A DNA stretch of 64,000 nucleotides, from assembly GCA_002778195.1 (NCBI GenBank), contig PCDI01000018.1:197283-261282 (forward strand), read 5' to 3'. Below, piece after piece: positions 10,377 through 21,301 of the stretch. The position numbers were made by a program, and so were the translations under genes. Source of the DNA: Raffaelea ambrosiae. Taxonomy: Eukaryota; Ascomycota; Sordariomycetes; Ophiostomatales; Ophiostomataceae. The notes under the pieces were generated by a model, which was given only the letters and a program-made list of their open reading frames with translations, was not told the DNA's origin and ran no database searches. How positions within the stretch are numbered: the first letter of the stretch is position 1; each line of letters starts with the position of its first letter.

Positions 10377-11729
10377 ATGCCTTCTATCGCGGCTGCTGAT
10401 GGCCTGGACAACGGCCTCTTTGGCGGAAACCGTAATGCGCAGACGAGATGTCTGAAGCCGCTGAAGTACTCGGGCAGTCTCGAGAAGTTCCAGTATGCCG
10501 ACTTGACCCCGGTCATTGGTCGCGAGTATGACGGTCTCCAGGTCACCGATCTCCTTCAGGGAGACGACCAAATGATGAAGGACCTTGCCGTCACAAGTGC
10601 GTCGCTCCCGAAACTACCATGGCGGTGATTGTGGTCGATCCCTGCGTCGTAAAGTCACTAACGTGGGGGTTTCGGTTTATAGTTTCACAGCGCGGAGTCA
10701 TCTTTCTCCGGGACCAGAAGCTCACACCTCAGGAGATGAAGGCGTTCTGCCTGCGTCTGACAGAAGCTGCGGGATGCGTAAGTTGTAATTTGTTTTGCCA
10801 AATAAAATAGCGAATAGAAAAGCAACCCGGAAGTCTAACACGCCGCTCTGCCGTACAGCCGGAGTCATCAGGCTTGCACGTGCATCCTCTGACAGAAGAA
10901 GGCTCCGAGCTGGGAGATCAGATCAGCGTGATCAGCAGCGAGAAGCAGAAGAAGGGCGGTGGCCTGACGCATCAACTGAGCGATGTCAGCCGCTTTGCCA
11001 GTGCCGGCTGGCACACCGATATCTCGTTTGAGCCTGTGCCGTCAGACTATGCCATGCTCAAGATCCACACCATGCCGCCGACGGGCGGCGACACGGTACG
11101 TCTAGACGCTGATCGGGTAGCCCGCCCATTGTTGCCGGCTCCCGCTGACTCTGCATAGCTTTGGGCCTCGGGATATGAGCTTTATGACCGTCTGTCCCCG
11201 AGTATGCAGGTCTTCCTCGAGGGACTGACAGCCACTCACGATGCCACGTTCTTCAAGGACGAGGCCGAGCGTCTGGGTAACCCCCTGCGGAAGGGTGTCC
11301 GTGGTTCGCCGCTGAACCAGGGCGATGCCCTGAAAGCCGTTCACCCTGTGGTCCGGACGAACCGTATGTGCATGTGTCCTTGTCCCCAGCATAACCAACA
11401 ACACGCAGAACTAACACGCCGCAGCCGTGACCGGATGGAAGTCCGTTTATATCAACAAGGGCTTCACCAAGCGCATCAACGGCGTGACCAAGGACGAGTC
11501 CGACATGCTGTTGTCGTACCTGTTTAACCTGGCCACCCAGAATCACGACCTGCAGGTTCGTTTCAAGTGGCGCAAGAATGACCTCGCTGTCTGGGACAAC
11601 CGCAGCATGCTGCACTGCGCGACGTATGACTACTCGGACCCACGGGCTGGAGACCGCGTGTGCTCGCTGGGCGAGGCGCCGTACCTGGACCCCACAAGCA
11701 GGAGCCGGAAGGCCGATCTGGGTGAATAG
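10377..11729 (+). CDS. TauD/TfdA-family 2-oxoglutarate-dependent dioxygenase
   Basis: Five exons, 10377-10596, 10683-10777, 10859-11095, 11159-11363 and 11425-11729, giving 353 residues. The double-stranded beta-helix iron ligands are visible as H157-x-D159 in GWHTDISFE and the distal His316 in RSMLHCATYDY; the arginine that binds the 2-oxoglutarate carboxylate should be one of those in DPRAGDRV. TISQRGVIFLRDQ near residue 74 and PTGGDTLWASGYELYDRLSP near residue 180 are standard family landmarks created by splicing. Enzymes of this family hydroxylate taurine, other sulfonates or related acids, releasing sulfite and an aldehyde in the taurine case; the exact substrate is not readable. The length is typical for fungal members. 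The divergent MFS transporter and the possible sulfur-regulator site support, but do not prove, a sulfonate-use role. Confidence 0.92.
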
Positions 11730-12172
11730 ATCCGGAACATCGGAGGCGAACAGTCTCTCCGTATTGCGTTCATGGCAAAATCCTACTTGCGTCAGAGGGC
11801 CATTCGTTCTAGCTTTGTTGCTCGGAGAGAGCTGTTTGCGATTGGGCGACAACCCTCGTGTATTAAATGCGTTGACGAGTCTTACGTTTGGAAAGCAAAA
11901 TAAATTAACAGCTTGGAACATTTCCCAATCGGGGCTCTCGTGCGAAAATGTGACACATGCCGACGTCGTGAAAGGGGGAGATCACTGAGTGGTGCCGTTG
12001 GCCCAAGTCTCCAGACCACTTCTGCCCCAGACCCCCCTGCCGAAGACTCCCACGACGAAGCCCGGCACAATGCAAGCACGGTACGTTTTGGGATATTGAA
12101 TGAACTGTTATTTTTTTTGTATACCGAAACCAAACACCTCTATGTGAAGCTGCACTTTGATTTTGGGGTTGT
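11730..12172. other. Convergent intergenic stretch
   Basis: Between the 3' ends of the dioxygenase and the aldo/keto reductase. An AATAAA-like element lies near 11899. No gene is seen. Confidence 0.55.
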
Positions 12173-13544
12173 TTAATCTTGCCGGGCAGGGTCCAGATCT
12201 ACCTTGCCGACAATGCCATCAATCTCGGCCAACACTTCTGGGGTCAGCTTATCCAGCAGCTTCAATGCCTGCACATTCTCCACAATCTGCTCTGGTCTCG
12301 ATGCACCAGTGATGATCGAGGTGACGTGCTCGTTCTTCAGACACCAGGCCAGAGCAAGCTGAGACTGAGTCGTGCCGAGCTTCGCCGCAATAGGCTTGTG
12401 ATTTGCTGTCAGCATACGTATGGATTCACGGCGTCCGGCCCTGGTCACTATCAAAAATGGAGACACTCACTTTGAGCTGGACGACCTTGTCAATCATGGA
12501 TTTCCAGTCGTCCTGGCCGTACCACGACTCCCGCACCATGTTGCTGAAGCGGTCGTGGCTCTCGGCAAAGCGTGATCCGGCCGGCGGCTTGTCCGGCGAG
12601 TCGTTGTACTTGCCGCTCAGCAGGCCCATCTTCATGGGGCTGAACACGGTCAGGCCCAGACCAAAGCGGTCGTACAGGCGCTGGAACTCGTTCTCGACCT
12701 TGCGGCGCTCCAGAAGATTGTACTGCGGCTGCTCGACAATGGGGGCAAACATGCGCAGATCGCGGGCAATGCCGCAGGCCTCGGCGACCTCGTCGGCCGA
12801 CCATTCAGACGTGCCCCAGTACAGGGCCTGGCCCCGCTCGATGACGTGGTTGAAGGCACGGACGGTCTCCTCCATGGGCGTAAGCCGGTCCGGGCGGTGG
12901 GCGTAGACAATGTCGACGTACTCGAGGCCCAGCCGGTCGAGCGACGCACGCAGGCCCTCGACAATGTGCTTACGCGACAAGCCGTGGTTGTTGATGAGGA
13001 CCTCGCCATTGGCACCGCCCCAGTTGAGCTTGGTGCTCACGACGACGTCGTTGCGCTTCCAGCCCAGCTTCCGGATGGCCTCGCCCATGACGATCTCGGA
13101 CTGGCCGTTGGCGTAGCTGCATACATTGCAGCGAATGTCAGTGTACGTTGCGTGGGGAGTCACAGACAATGTGTGGTAGGGAGGGGGGCAAATTTGGTTC
13201 ACCTCTCAGCGGTGTCGAAGAAGTTGATGCCCAAGTCATAGGCCTGCTTCATGCAGGCAATGGTGCTCTCTTTTCCGGGTGTGTGTTAGCCAGCCTTGCC
13301 CAAACCCGCGAAAGACACGATAAACAACCAGCCCTGTTGGAAAGCATCCATCACGCACCATGGTCGACATGCCCACCAAAACTGCGTGTATTAGCAAGGC
13401 TGTGGCTTCCAAAGGACCAAACTAACAAAGCAGCATGAGCACCCACGTCAGCCAGCCACCCAGACCAAGGACGGACACGTGCAGTCCCGATCTGCCCAGC
13501 CTGCGGTACACCATGCCGGTGTTTCTGGGCTCTTGCCACGCCAT
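12173..13544 (-). CDS. Aldo/keto reductase, AKR6 (K+ channel beta-subunit-like) type
   Basis: Five exons on the minus strand: 13544-13447, 13381-13359 (only 23 bases), 13269-13203, 13116-12471, 12394-12173; 351 residues. The N-terminus reads MVYRRLGRSGLHVSVLGLGGWLT then FGGHVDHE, which needs the 23-base exon. The catalytic tetrad is Asp59, Tyr64, Lys92 and His136 (FFDTAESYANG, STKLNW, YAHRPD). The NADPH-binding tail is in ASRPEQIVENVQAL. The last intron uses an AAG acceptor at 12395. Fungal members are often annotated as voltage-gated potassium channel beta subunits; they are cytosolic NADPH-dependent carbonyl reductases. An in-frame Met far upstream at 14171 is rejected because it would cross the divergent promoter. 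The gene is head-to-head with the alpha-glucosidase. Confidence 0.92.
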
Positions 13545-14169
13545 TGTGGGAGAATGTGAGCGTATGCGAAGCGATAGCGCGCGAACAAGGCTGGCGTGGT
13601 TGCAAGACACTGCTGTTGCTGTTGAGGAGTCTCGCTTTTCTATGAGGTTACACCGGTCTGGGAGGAGAGCAGGATTGCACAATTCTAGGATCCAATGGCG
13701 AATTCGAAGCTTGTATGAAAGTGGCAGCACCGCGGCTACGCTGCTCGTATGTTGGAGGGCGAGGACGGTGAAAATTTCGGGAGTCGGCCGAGCTGTGGTG
13801 CTCTGTGTTGCTGTGTTGAAGGGCCCGGCATTTTGGTGGGGGCCACCCGGAGAAATTATCGGACTTGGCCTCGGCGACTGGCGCGGCCCACGAGACGGGG
13901 CCCGATGGTGCCATACCCCGTGACCCGCGACCCCTGACGGGCATCGGGCTGTGGCATCGACAGTGCTGTATGGGCAGCGGACGGCAGCGAGGCAGACGGC
14001 TGTCGGTCGATGGCAGCTGGGAGTCCCGTGAGCTGCGAGGGGCAAACGGGGTAGGATTGGCCGACTGATTGGCCGATTTGCCCACACTTGACAACTTCGC
14101 CTGGAAACAACTTTCGGATCATTCAACACACTTGACACGCGGCTGGGCTGATGAGCGTCATCGAAGGCC
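13545..14169. promoter_or_regulatory. Shared divergent promoter of AKR and alpha-glucosidase
   Basis: 625 bases between the two start codons. The most distinct element is a tandem CCAAT-type repeat at 14055-14076. The rest shows no gene. Confidence 0.6.
14055..14076 (-). promoter_or_regulatory. Tandem CCAAT boxes (GATTGGCCGA direct repeat)
   Basis: GATTGGCCGA occurs twice, at 14055-14064 and 14067-14076, with a 12-base period. On the minus strand each holds CCAAT, the core bound by the HAP/CBC complex in filamentous fungi. It sits about 95 bases before the alpha-glucosidase ATG and 510 from the AKR ATG, so it more likely serves the glucosidase. Binding is inferred, not shown. Confidence 0.55.
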
Positions 14170-15779
14170 ATGTCTCCCCACGTCCTCGAACAGCAGCGCG
14201 GCCCCGACCAGCGCCGGGCTTGGTGGAAGGAGGGCTCCGTGTACCAGATCTACCCAGCGTCCTTCAAGGACTCGACGGGGTCGGGCACGGGCGATCTCAA
14301 GGGCATTATCTCCAAGGTCGACTATCTCAAGGAGCTGGGCGTCGACATTGTGTGGCTGTCGCCCATCTTCGAGAGCCCGCAAGTGGACATGGTAACTAGC
14401 GCGCTCTTGCAATTCCTCAACTGAATGCTTTCTTTCATCATCGGCCGAGCGATGGCAATCCGAGGTGGCGTTGTCATTGTTCTGCTTTGGATCATGCCAC
14501 GTCGTATTGCTTGCTTGCTGCTCTCACTGGCCGCTGATCACCGCCTCCACTGACACGCTGCGCCACCAACACAGGGCTACGACATCAGCGACTACACCAA
14601 GATACACAGCGAGTATGGCTCTGTCGAGGATGTCGACGTCTTGAAGGACAAGCTGCACGAGCGCGGCATGAAGCTCGTCCTGGACTTGGTGGTGAACCAT
14701 ACCAGCGACCAGCACCCGTGGTTTCTCCAATCGCGGAGCGCCAAAACCAGCGAGTTCCGCGACTGGTACATCTGGAAGAAGCCCAGGTACGACGCCGACG
14801 GGAACCGGCAGCCTCCCAATAACTGGAAGTCCCATTTCCAAGGTAGGAGCCCGTAGGATCTCTCTACGCAGCAGAGAATGATCAATTGCAGGACAACACA
14901 TCTGGCTGACTCTCTCTCTCTCTCTTGCCCTGCAACAGGGAGCGCTTGGGAGTACGACCCAGCCTCGGATGAGTATTACCTGCACCTCTTCTGCAAGGAA
15001 CAGCCCGATCTGAACTGGGAGAACCCTGCCGTGCGCAAGACTGTCTATGAGACGACGCGTTTCTGGCTTGACCGCGGCATTGATGGCTTCCGGCTGGACG
15101 TCATCAATTTTATCAGCAAGCACCAGGATTTCCCCGACTCGTCCAACCTCGTCCATGTCGGCTCCGAGTTCTACGCGGCCGGACCCCGGCTGCACGAGTA
15201 CCTCCAGGATCTGGGGGCCATCTTCCAGGAGTACGATGCGTTCAGCGTGGGCGAAATGCCTTGTGTCCATGATACCAAGGAAATTATCAAGGGCGTCCGC
15301 AGCGATCGTGGCGAGCTGAACATGATCTTCCATTTTGAGCTGTAAGACCTGTGCTCGACTCACATGTTGGCAGACAGTCTCAGACTAACAAAACGCAACA
15401 CACGCGTGCGCGCACACACACACAGAATGGACATTGACCATGGCCCGCAGGGCAAGTTCTCACCTCGCCAGTGGTCGCTGGCCCAGCTCAAGGAGACCAC
15501 CAACAAGTGGCAGCAGTTCATGTACCGCAACGACGGCTGGAACGCGCTGTACCTGGAGAACCACGACCAGCCACGGTCGGTGAGCCGGTTCGCCAACGAC
15601 AGTCTCGAGTTTCGCGCGCAGAGCGCCAAGATGCTGGCTGTGTTTCTGGGCTTCCAGGCTGGGACTCCGTTTATCTACCAAGGCCAGGAGCTGGGCATGC
15701 ACAACGTGCCCAAGGAGTGGCCCATGGATGAGTACAAGGACGTTGATTGCTTAAATCATTGGAGGCATGTATTGTTTCT

Positions 15780-15831
<52 letters not shown>

Positions 15832-16399
15832 CGAAATCTGGACAGCCAGCTGACCGCTTCATTTCCCCATTTCCAGGCTCTACGAAAACTCTGCCGGCCC
15901 AGAGACACTCGCCATCCTGCGTGCCGAGTACCAGAAAAAATCCCGAGACAACGCCCGGACACCCATGCAGTGGGACGCCTCGGCACACGCTGGCTTTACG
16001 TCCTCGTTCTCGACGCCCTGGATGACCGTCCACCCCAACTACACGACCATCAATGCGGCCGCCCAGCTGCAGGACCCGCAGTCGGTGTTCCACTGCTGGC
16101 AGAGCGTGCTGAAACAGCGCAAGCAGCACATGGACGTCTTTGTATATGGCAGCTTTGAGCTGCTAGACGAAGCCAACGAGAAGGTGTTTTCGTATTCGCG
16201 GACGTCGACAGAGGGCGGCGGGCAAGAAATCGCCGTGGTGGCGTGCAACTTCTCGGACAAGGCGGTCGATTGGGACGGCCTGAAGAACAAGACGGTCAAG
16301 GCGATCCTGGTCGCGACAGAGCCGACTCGCAAACTGGAAGACTGTACCCAGGGCCACATCCGGCTGGCTCCATACGAGGGCGTTGCTGTTCTTCTCTGA
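14170..16399 (+). CDS. GH13 alpha-glucosidase (maltase/isomaltase type)
   Basis: Five exons, 14170-14391, 14575-14842, 14939-15341, 15426-15764 and 15877-16399; 584 residues. The (beta/alpha)8 barrel starts with WWKEGSVYQIYPASFKDS, and conserved region I is LVLDLVVNHTSDQHPWF. The catalytic nucleophile is Asp217 (GFRLDVIN), the acid/base Glu269 (SVGEMP) and the stabiliser Asp345 (ENHDQPR). The size and loop pattern are those of yeast-type intracellular maltases and isomaltases, and there is no signal peptide, so the enzyme probably hydrolyses imported maltose-like sugars in the cytosol. Intron 4 (15765-15876) starts with GC rather than GT (AG/GCATGT), the only donor that keeps the frame, and contains a GA microsatellite. 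The gene is divergent from an aldo/keto reductase. A Zn2Cys6 regulator of possible maltose-activator type lies 7.4 kb away, but no link is shown. Confidence 0.95.
15783..15828. repeat. GA dinucleotide microsatellite in intron
   Basis: About 23 GA units inside intron 4 of the alpha-glucosidase, close to its unusual GC donor. On the transcript it forms a purine tract just after the donor. Confidence 0.9.
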
Positions 16400-16936
16400 A
16401 CGGAGACTTGCACCGTCTACATTACCGAGTCATTTGGGTTACCTGTTCGCCTTTTCTATGTTCAAGAGGGATTAGACATGAGCACAAGAGAGATTGGCTG
16501 TAGCAAAGACAACCCTCCTGTTTCTTCACGACGGAGGGGGTCCTGCTCCATTATTAGACTTTGCAAGAAGAATGTCAAATTGCCGCATAAACCTGTCCGT
16601 TCTACCTGCGTCCGACATATCAAAGAGCCCCTTAACCGTCCAGCAAAAGAAGAATGAAAGAAAAAAAAAAGATAAAACAGCAAAATGGATATGTCAAGAA
16701 CAGACATATGGAAATAAATCAACCTATTATCCAACGCCGGACAGATGATAACTTATGCAGAAGGCAACATTGAACAAGGACATGAGAAGAATATGGGGAA
16801 GACGCAAAGGAAACATGGCCAGAAATATAAAGATCGTGTGTGCTCAGAGGGAGGTATAAAAAAGAAAACATGGACAGCAAAAAGTTATCGCCTCGAATTA
16901 GAGAAACCACCAGTGTTTCCCCCCCCCCTCTCTTCT
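16400..16936. other. Convergent intergenic stretch
   Basis: 3' regions of the alpha-glucosidase and the b561-like gene, rich in A near 16660-16680 and 16855-16870. No gene is seen. Confidence 0.55.
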
Positions 16937-19641
16937 TTACTGGTAGTCAACCCGCGCCTGCTGCCGTCCTGTGTCACTCCGCTCCATTCTTCGTCTTCTC
17001 CTCCGCTCGGCTGCAGCATTTGACGACAGCTCTGGTGGCTGCGGTGCGGCCGCAGCGCCTTGTTGGGACGATGGGCTCATTGCGCTCCAGGTGCCGTGGC
17101 TGCCCGGACTGTCGATGCTAGAGAGCGTGCCGGTAGCCGCCGGGTTGGTCCCCGAAGGCCCGGGCTGGGCACCCGAGTAATACGCCGAGTCCTTGGGTCG
17201 CCGACCACCCGCAAACGGTGGGTTGGGCGGATCCAGCGGCTGGTGTGTGCTGCTTGTCCCGGGCGGTGTGCCGTGGTGGCTGCTCTCCGCCCGTCGCTCG
17301 GCCGACAGCTCCGCAACCCGCACGGTTGAGTCGCGCCGGTACCGCCGGCTCTCAACGCCGGATATACTGCTGGCCGAGTCATTCCGAGCCCTCCGTTCTC
17401 TCCTCCGCTCTGCTGCCGCCTCCTCCTCGGTCAACCTACGCAGCGTGATATTCCGGTCGCGGTCGTCGTGGACTTTCAGTTTGACGCTGACGGGCTTGCC
17501 ACCTGACGTCTGCTGATGGCTCTCGGATCTTCTGTCGTAGTCAACAGAATGCCGGCTGCTTCGCCCCGCGGCTGCAGCCCCGGCGGCTGCCCCCGCAGCG
17601 GCGGCACCGGTTGCATAGATCTCACCGCTCCTGCCATGCCGTGAGGTGTCTTGAACCCGGCTGGGAACCGAGTCGCTGTCGGAATCTGGAGGCATAGACG
17701 GCATTTTCACCCGCTCAACTTCGTGGCGTGACTGGGAACGGTGTGGATTGGCGGGCGTGATAGGCGCAGCGGCCGATTGGGTGTACGTGGTTGTCGAGAC
17801 GCCGGCGGTCGACTGAGCTGCGCCGTGGCTGGGAACGGGAGGCCCAAAGGGTGGCATGGGTGGGCCGCTAAGCGTGCTGCGACCGGCAGCTGGAGCCTCG
17901 ATGACGGAGTCGGAAAATTCAGACAAGGAGTTCAGGCGTGGCGGCGGCTGGCTCATCCGCACGGCAGCGGATTGCATCCTGCCATGGCCATCGCCCGTGT
18001 ACCGAGATCCGTGCGCACCCGAGCGACGTTCGTCTTCTTCGCGGCGATAGTGTTCGGTCGCTTGCTCGGTCTTGCGTCCGGTCATCTTGTTTGTAAACCA
18101 TCCTAGACCCATGCCCGCCAGCAGGCCCTTTCCGGCAGCAGCACTACGGCGACTGGGCGTTGTGCGCCGCGACGGGCTATACGATGAGTAGTCTGATGCC
18201 TCGATGCTGTCCTGAACAGATTCGGTCCGCCGGTGGGATGGACGAGGCGTAACGGGGCGCTCAGACCGGTCGTCTCTGCTGTCTTGTCTGTCGCGGTGGC
18301 GCCCGCTCAAGGCTGCGGCTGCCACGCCTGCAGTAGCACCAGCGGCAGCGGCAGTAGCGGTGCCATGCCGTCGGGGCGCCGGGATGGGCGACGCGGTTGA
18401 CTCGGTGCGGCTCATGTCTTCTGTGGAATAGGTGACCAAGCTCTCTGGGGCGTTGTGTCGTCTGCGGCTCGAGTTCCGGCGGAAACGGCTGTAGCGGCTC
18501 GGAGTGTCGGTATCCACAGCAGAGTATTCTTCGTCTCGCGCGTTGTTCCGCCGGCCACTGACAAGATTGGCAAGAACTGCACCAGCGCCAGCTCCAGCCC
18601 CTGCTGTGAGCAGCTTGCCCATGAAGCCCGTGCCGCCGCTTGTTCGGCGTCGATTGTTGTACTTTTCATCCTCGACAAAGCTGCCCGAATCGCGGCGCGA
18701 CGACACCACTTCGGCACGGCTGTAGCTGCTGTTGCGGCGGCTCTTGTTGTCGTCGCGGTTGTGGCTCCGCAGCAGCGCGATGGCTCCAGCTCCGGCAGCC
18801 AGCGGACCAAGCCAGCGCAGCACGCCGCCGCTCTTCTTTGGCCGCGACGCCTCAGAGTGGCTGCCACTGACAAAGACGTCGTCGTCCTCGCGCAGGCGAC
18901 CCTCGTGGCGGTGGCTCAAGATGAAGTACAGAACCAGGAGGAACGCCATCCAGAGAGCATACAGCACAAACAGGTACTTGGGGGACCCGTACAGAGTCAA
19001 GCCAAGCGGGACCTGGACGATGCCCAGGATGGCGGTGGCGCGGCCGAACCAGCGGTGCACATTCAGACGGAGGGAGTGCCGTCCAGCAAGATGGCGCACA
19101 AAGCGGCCGCCAATGGCCTGCAGCAGGATCAGCACGTATATGGCGACACCGATGCCGTGGTGGGGATTCGACAGGCTGCGCTTGGGGCCGACGGCAAACC
19201 AGCCCAGCACCAGGACGACGGTGGAGAGCAAGACAGCCAGGATCTGCAGGTATGCATGGTAGCGGAGGGCGAATCCAGACCGTCGGCTGTAGAAGCGGAC
19301 GGTCATGATGCCCCAGGGGACGATGAACAGAAAGGTGATGGCGGCGAGGATGCCGTGCCCAAGAACGAGCGTGTGGTATTGGTGGACGGTTGAAAAGCGG
19401 TTGCCCATTCCTGCGCAAGTGTTAATCGTCTATTTTCAGCATGGAGAGAGAGGAACGAGGCCAGCCAGTGCCAGTCAGCGGAATGCATACCATTGTAGCG
19501 CATCGTCTCAAAATTGACGCCCATCAGATTGGGCAGCAGAAAGGTGTTCTTGGTGAAGTCCCAGGTTCCGTCACCGACAGTGAGGGTGTCGGACGAGTAG
19601 GAACTCGAGCCCGCGGCAGCGAGCGTGTCTGCCGGCGCCAT
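16937..19641 (-). CDS. Cytochrome b561-like integral membrane protein with long disordered tail
   Basis: Two exons on the minus strand, 19641-19491 and 19410-16937 (80-base intron), giving at least 874 residues. Residues 1-50 are a Ser/Thr-rich lumenal-looking segment ending LMGVNFETMRYN. Five or so membrane helices follow at about residues 60-245: VLGHGILAAITFLFIVPWGI, LQILAVLLSTVVLVLGWFAV, GVAIYVLILLQAIGG, the VHRWFGRATAILGI helix and a LWMAFLLVLYFIL helix. Histidines in GHG, YHAY, HHGIG and HRW match the haem-ligand pattern of b561 electron carriers. The remaining 620 residues are disordered, rich in Ser and Arg with RRDS-type and proline motifs. The start is uncertain: the frame is open 22 codons further upstream without a Met, so a signal-peptide exon may be missing. 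The role is probably transmembrane electron transfer; the tail function is unknown. Confidence 0.8.
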
Positions 19642-21301
19642 GCTGGCGACTGCGGCAGTGGAGAGGCCGGACGGCGCTGCTTGTATTCGGTCGCTGGCGA
19701 GATGTCGTCAGAGGTGTCGCCCAAGTTGCGTCCGGGAGGATATCGGCAGTGGCGAGGCGTGCGGGCAATGCGAGGAATGTGAGTCAACGTGAAACACAAC
19801 ACTGGAATGGCCGGTAACGCAGACAGGCCCGCAGGGACTGTTGTTTGGCAGCACGATCGACACGATGCTGAGGAAGGGACTCAAGACAGGCAGGCGGCTT
19901 TCGGAGGCCTCGGATTGTCGCTGATGGAATGGAGGGGTCGCAAACAAGCACGCAAGAGCACACGCAAGAGCACATGCACTGTCTCTCGCACATAACCAGG
20001 ATGGGGAACAGAAAAGGAAAGGAATGTCCCTGGGAAGCAAAGAGCCCTCTCGTGGGATGTTGGAAGCCGTTAAGGTTCTTTGCAAGTGACGATGGGAATG
20101 GGGGATAAGAAGGACCACACGGATAACAGAGTGTGTAAATAATGGAAAAGATAATAGCCTGCAGAATACTCCCGCTCCCAGGACATGCGTGACGACCCAG
20201 AAAACGGACAACACCATGCGGCAACCATGCAGAGCTCGCTACAGTCTCGGTGCGTTGATTGGCCTGCGCTCTGTTCAGGGTGCCGTCTCACACTGTTGCG
20301 TGGTGAGCTTGTCCTGCAGCTACATCGAGCCACCGTTTGGTTGTGTACAATTGCGGCTCTCTCGTTGGTGGGGTGATGAGCTTTGGGCAGCAGCGCCCCA
20401 CTTTGCCTGCTGAATAGGCAACCAAAGCTGAGGCATGCCGACAGGTCCTGCCGTTTCTGGTTAAACACTCTGGGAAGGATTGTCAGCCAATCAGATCTAG
20501 GCGTACGGGTATGTCCATATTTCTGTCACATGGTATATCACGTGCCTCTAAATCGGCCTCTTTCGCTCTGACCTTTCGGATTCACAGTCGAGAGCCAGGC
20601 AAAGCTCGCAGATCAGCGTTCGCACATCCGTGAGATGCGCATATTCTCAAGTGCAAGATACGCAGACAGCGTTGAGCGTCCGGCAATGCCCGAGCATAGC
20701 CCAACCAGCCGGTCCCATAGCCCAACTTCATTTTAAGCCCTGGCAAAAAGCAAGCATAATCGGCTGGTCAGTCGCTTTCAGGACCAACTGGGATGTCTCC
20801 CCTTCGACGCTAGCTTCTGCATGCCGTAGCTTCCACTATGAATACTATGTAATTTCCAGTGCCCTCTTCTGATAATAATCCGGGGTCAGTGGCCGTCTAC
20901 CACGCCAGGGGTACATCTGCTGTAGCCAAAATTGGCAGGAAGTGGAGGTACGGTGTACAGCAGTAAGGACCCCACTCTAGGGGAATCAGGTGTCTGCCGA
21001 GGCAAACGACCGCGCTGAGCGAGCCGAGAATTCCAACGCTATTTTGCTGCTCCTCTTTTCCGTCGCCAGTCAGCCGCGCTTTTATCGACATCGTGCAGAC
21101 TCGAAAGCGGAGAGAGCATGTCGCCCTCAACACACGACACACCGCGTCCCCCAATGGCTCCGACTCTGCCACGCGCCAACTCCCAATAAACAGCGAGACG
21201 GGCGCCCGTCTCTTTTTCCTTTGTTTCTTTCGGCGCAGCGTCGAACACGCAACGACACGGACAAGACAACACAACAGCCCCAGACGTCATCTGCCCACAA
21301 A
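19642..21301. other. Divergent intergenic stretch
   Basis: 1.66 kb between the b561-like gene and the tail-anchored protein gene. It should hold both promoters. I see CCAAT-type boxes (for example near 20486) but no gene; the open frames are short and lack family features. Confidence 0.5.

Noticed and set aside
13422..14171. N-terminal extension of the aldo/keto reductase to a Met at 14171
   Set aside because: It would cover the whole divergent promoter and overlap the alpha-glucosidase start; the conserved MVYRRLG start lies close to the Met at 13544.
7447..16399. Secondary-metabolite biosynthetic gene cluster
   Set aside because: A transporter, a dioxygenase and a reductase are present, but there is no polyketide, peptide or terpene synthase; a catabolic module is simpler.
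20990..21301. Upstream in-frame extension of the candidate peroxin 26
   Set aside because: No ATG; the sequence is unlike the family, and the ATG at 21302 has a good context.
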